The notes under the pieces are model-generated. The model did no database searches. It saw only the letters and a list, made by a program, of their open reading frames with translations, and was not told where the DNA came from. The position numbers and the translations under genes were made by a program. Shown here piece by piece: positions 62,501-64,000 of a DNA stretch of 64,000 bases; the stretch's first letter is position 1; every line of letters begins with the position of its first letter. Origin of the DNA: Mycoplana rhizolycopersici (GTDB lineage Bacteria > Pseudomonadota > Alphaproteobacteria > Rhizobiales > Rhizobiaceae); assembly GCF_013378445.1 (NCBI RefSeq), contig NZ_JABXYK010000006.1, positions 186,001-250,000 on the forward strand, given 5' to 3'.

Positions 62501-63054
62501 GCCATATCAAGGAGGTCGGCTTCGAACTCTACCAGCAGATGCTTGAGGAGGCCGTCGCCGAGATCAAGGGCGACGAGGAGATCGTCGATACCGGTTGGTC
62601 GCCGCAGATTTCGGTCGGAACGCCTGTGATGATCCCCGACGACTACGTGCCCGACCTGCATCTGCGTCTCGGCCTCTACCGCCGGCTTGGCGAGATCACC
62701 GAGCTGTCGGATATCGACGGCTTCGGCGCCGAGCTGATCGACCGCTTCGGGCCGCTGCCGATCGAGGTGCAGCATCTTTTGAAAATCGTCTACATCAAGT
62801 CGCTCTGCCGCGTGGCCAATGTGGAGAAGCTGGATGCGGGGCCGAAGGGCGTCGTCGTGCAGTTCCGCCACAAGGAATTCCCGAACCCGGCGGCGCTCGT
62901 CGGCTACATCGCCAAACAGGGGACGCTGGCGAAGATCCGCCCGGACCAGAGCCTGTTCCTCTCACGCGACCTGCCGACGCCGGAAAAGCGGCTGACGGGT
63001 GCGGCACAGCTGATGACGCAACTGGCGGGACTGGCGAAGCAGCCAGCAGCCTGA
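59542..63054 (+). CDS. mfd: Transcription-repair coupling factor Mfd
   Basis: A 1170-residue translocase that removes RNA polymerase stalled at lesions and recruits the excision machinery. The UvrB-like N-terminus spans about 1-330, a CarD-like RNA polymerase-interaction domain follows (E-H-G-I-G-R-F-V-G near 509), then the helicase core with G-D-V-G-F-G-K-T-E (near 650), I-I-D-E-E-Q-H-F-G and Q-L-R-G-R-V-G-R-S. The C-terminal D7-type domain is present. Full length. Confidence 0.97.
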   Translation: MIPGLDTAALATIGQPATIGAVPSGAEPLVLAELARKLGPVAYVMSDGQRIGDMEQMLGFAAPDIPVLTLPGWDCLPYDRVSPSADTSARRLSSLSSLIAHGKKPHPAIVLVTVNAMLQKMAPRQVIADLAFSARPGNQVRMDDLAGRLERNGFDRVATVREVGEYAVRGGILDVFVPGSSEPVRLDFFGDTLESIRTFDPASQRTTGQARSLDLNPMSEVTLTPETISHFRKEYLSLFGAATRDDALYQAVSEGRRYAGMEHWLPLFYDELETSFDYLAGFRIVTDHAAREAAAERSKLVRDYYDARLNSASAKGQLAQATPYKPVPPGQLYLDDDSFARLLSEHDAIRISPFNEHEGEARRVFTLEARAGARWAKAAKEGEDGTERVNVFDQVVKYIADLRSAGKKVLVTGWSEGSLDRLMQVLSEHGLGNVVGVADLSGLRKLKPGEAGSAVLSLESGFEAGDLVFIGEQDILGDRMVRRSRRRKRGADFIAEVAGLDEGSIVVHAEHGIGRFVGLQTIEAAGAPHACLELRYADDAKLYLPVENIDLLSRYGGEGTDAILDKLGGVAWQARKAKLKKRLLDMANGLIQIAAARLVRHAPVLSAQDGVYDEFAARFPYDETDDQANAIDAVREDLGAGRPMDRLVCGDVGFGKTEVALRAAFIAAMNGVQVAVVVPTTLLARQHFKTFAERFRGLPIRLQQASRLVGSKELALTKKEVAEGKTDIVVGTHALLGSSIKFANLGLLIIDEEQHFGVKHKERLKELKSDIHVLTLSATPIPRTLQLAMTGVRELSLITTPPVDRMAVRTFISPFDPLVIRETLMREHFRGGQSFYVCPRLSDLAVIQEFLQQDVPELKVAVAHGQMPATELEDIMNAFYDGRYDVLLSTTIVESGLDVPTANTLIVHRADMFGLAQLYQLRGRVGRSKVRAFALLTLPVNKKLTATAERRLKVLQSLDTLGAGFQLASHDLDIRGAGNLLGEEQSGHIKEVGFELYQQMLEEAVAEIKGDEEIVDTGWSPQISVGTPVMIPDDYVPDLHLRLGLYRRLGEITELSDIDGFGAELIDRFGPLPIEVQHLLKIVYIKSLCRVANVEKLDAGPKGVVVQFRHKEFPNPAALVGYIAKQGTLAKIRPDQSLFLSRDLPTPEKRLTGAAQLMTQLAGLAKQPAA

Positions 63055-63081
63055 GAAATATCGGTAGGGAATGGAAGAGGG

Positions 63082-63753
63082 TCAGGCCTCTGCGGCCGCT
63101 TCCGCCTTTTTCAATGCGGCGACCTCGCGAAGGGCGCTGGCCAGGACATCCACGGTCTGGGCGCCCATCACCGCATACTTGTTGTCGATGATGAAGCAGG
63201 GAACCCCGGTCACACCCATTTCGCGCGCCATGCCGATTTCCTGCTTCACCGATTCGATGTCGGCGTTGGCGGAGAACAGGGCGCAGACCACCGCCCGGTC
63301 CATGCCGGCGGCCCCTGCGATGTCGAGCAGCACATTGCGATCGCCGACATTCTTGCCGTCCTCGAAATAGGCCTTGAACAGCGCCTGTGAGACCCTGCTC
63401 TGGACGTCGGGTCCTTCGATCATCGCCCAGCGCAGCAGCCGGTGCGCGTCGAGCGTGTTGGGGCTCAGCGCAATAGCGTCGAAATTGAAGTCGATACCAT
63501 CTTCGTGCCCGAGATTGGTGAGCATGCCATGGGCGCGGTCGACCGCTTCGCTGCCGCCGAGTTTTTCCGCCAGATGCTTCTTGTGGTCGAGGCCGGCGGC
63601 CGGCAGGTCAGGGTTGAGCTGATAGGGGCGGAAGGTCACGTTGACGTTCACGTCGCCGGCAACCGCGTCGATCGCCTTCTCCAGCCGCTTCTTGCCGAGA
63701 TAGCACCACGGGCAGACTACGTCGGATACGACGTCGATCGTTACGTTTTCCAT
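63082..63753 (-). CDS. DsbA/FrnE-family thiol oxidoreductase
   Basis: A 223-residue thioredoxin-fold protein with C-P-W-C at residues 14-17 and a helical insert of the FrnE kind. It has no signal peptide, so it is probably cytosolic, like FrnE of Deinococcus and 2-hydroxychromene-2-carboxylate isomerase relatives. The cis-Pro segment G-V-T-G-V-P-C-F is present near the end. It is convergent with mfd, 27 bases apart. Confidence 0.92.
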   Translation of the reverse strand: MENVTIDVVSDVVCPWCYLGKKRLEKAIDAVAGDVNVNVTFRPYQLNPDLPAAGLDHKKHLAEKLGGSEAVDRAHGMLTNLGHEDGIDFNFDAIALSPNTLDAHRLLRWAMIEGPDVQSRVSQALFKAYFEDGKNVGDRNVLLDIAGAAGMDRAVVCALFSANADIESVKQEIGMAREMGVTGVPCFIIDNKYAVMGAQTVDVLASALREVAALKKAEAAAEA

Positions 63754-63860
63754 GTCCTGATCGCTTTCCTACTCGGTCATGAACCGCAGATAGTTTGCCT
63801 GGCCGATGAGTTCAATGGCCATGAGCGCCTGAACAAGCTGCGCCTGCTGCGGTTGCAGTG

Positions 63861-64000
63861 CTATTTTTGCGCCCGCACATCCCACCAGACCGGAAGCTGG
63901 TAACCGTAGAGAGGCACGGCATCAGGACGGTCGATGTAGTCGTGCCGGGCAACCCATTGCCGGCCGAGATGGTACAGCGGCAGCACGTAATGGTTGGAAA
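63861..64000 (-). CDS. C-terminal end of an extracellular solute-binding protein (cut by window edge)
   Basis: The last 45 residues and stop of a protein read leftward from beyond the right edge. The end L-P-L-Y-H-L-G-R-Q-W-V-A-R and the close P-V-W-W-D-V-R-A are typical of family-5 peptide/YejA-type ABC binding proteins. It lies 107 bases upstream of the DsbA-like gene on the same strand. Only the C-terminus can be judged. Confidence 0.7.
   Translation of the reverse strand, partial: SNHYVLPLYHLGRQWVARHDYIDRPDAVPLYGYQLPVWWDVRAQK

Noticed and set aside
60793-62871. Leftward open frame opposite mfd
   Set aside because: Antisense of the Mfd helicase core; no ribosome site and no domain pattern.

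Overview
The window looks like an alphaproteobacterial chromosome of the order Rhizobiales, most likely Rhizobiaceae (Sinorhizobium/Ensifer/Rhizobium/Shinella-like). The evidence is the high-GC coding style, the complete aapJ-aapQ-aapM-aapP amino-acid transporter operon beside metC, the trpD-trpC-moaC-moeA block, a DUF992 protein, a DUF3126 protein and an sdhE-mfd pair diverging from recG. The genus call is inference from gene content and order.

Positions 1 to about 20.6 kb are a tailed-phage (siphovirus, HK97-type) prophage whose left end lies outside the window. An integrase and a ribbon-helix-helix regulator read rightwards at 19.0-20.6 kb. A divergent control region (18.87-19.01 kb) separates them from one long leftward transcription unit. 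That unit runs from an excisionase-like protein, through small early genes, a winged-helix replication-type protein with an iteron-like repeat array, RNase HI and a NusG-like factor, to an HNH nuclease, both terminase subunits, a fused protease/capsid gene, the portal, head-tail joining proteins and the tail module. Two genes run against this unit and could be cargo: a 183-residue protein with a HEPN-like R-N-x3-H motif (14.05 kb) and a 62-residue charged protein (15.8 kb). The integrase end abuts the 5' end of an intact tRNA-Ser(UGA), not the usual 3' end.

Positions 20.7-31.7 kb hold housekeeping genes: tRNA-Ser, a secreted DUF992 protein, the lipoprotein RlpA, a DacA-like protein with degenerate SxN and KTG motifs, thymidylate kinase, DNA polymerase III delta', a TauE/SafE permease, MetG, a TatD nuclease, a metallo-beta-lactamase-fold protein and PurC. 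Positions 31.9-37.7 kb hold the general L-amino-acid ABC transporter (aap) and cystathionine beta-lyase. Positions 37.8-42 kb hold an FAD monooxygenase, a small zinc-finger protein, an alpha/beta hydrolase, CysE, DUF3126 and a phasin.

Positions 42.1-44.1 kb encode a secreted serralysin-type RTX metalloprotease with an internal 88-residue duplication. A 565-base non-coding stretch separates it from moeA. Positions 44.6-50.1 kb are the moeA-moaC-trpC-trpD-ppiD-like block (transcribed leftwards). Next come a Na/Pi-cotransporter-like protein, glmU and glmS (UDP-GlcNAc synthesis), a GNAT acetyltransferase, a DUF502 membrane protein, recG, sdhE, mfd, a DsbA/FrnE-like oxidoreductase and the C-terminus of a solute-binding protein.

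I found no rRNA, CRISPR array or insertion sequence. The most unusual material is in the prophage. I do not see a complete, clearly undescribed system; the findings are individual leads.
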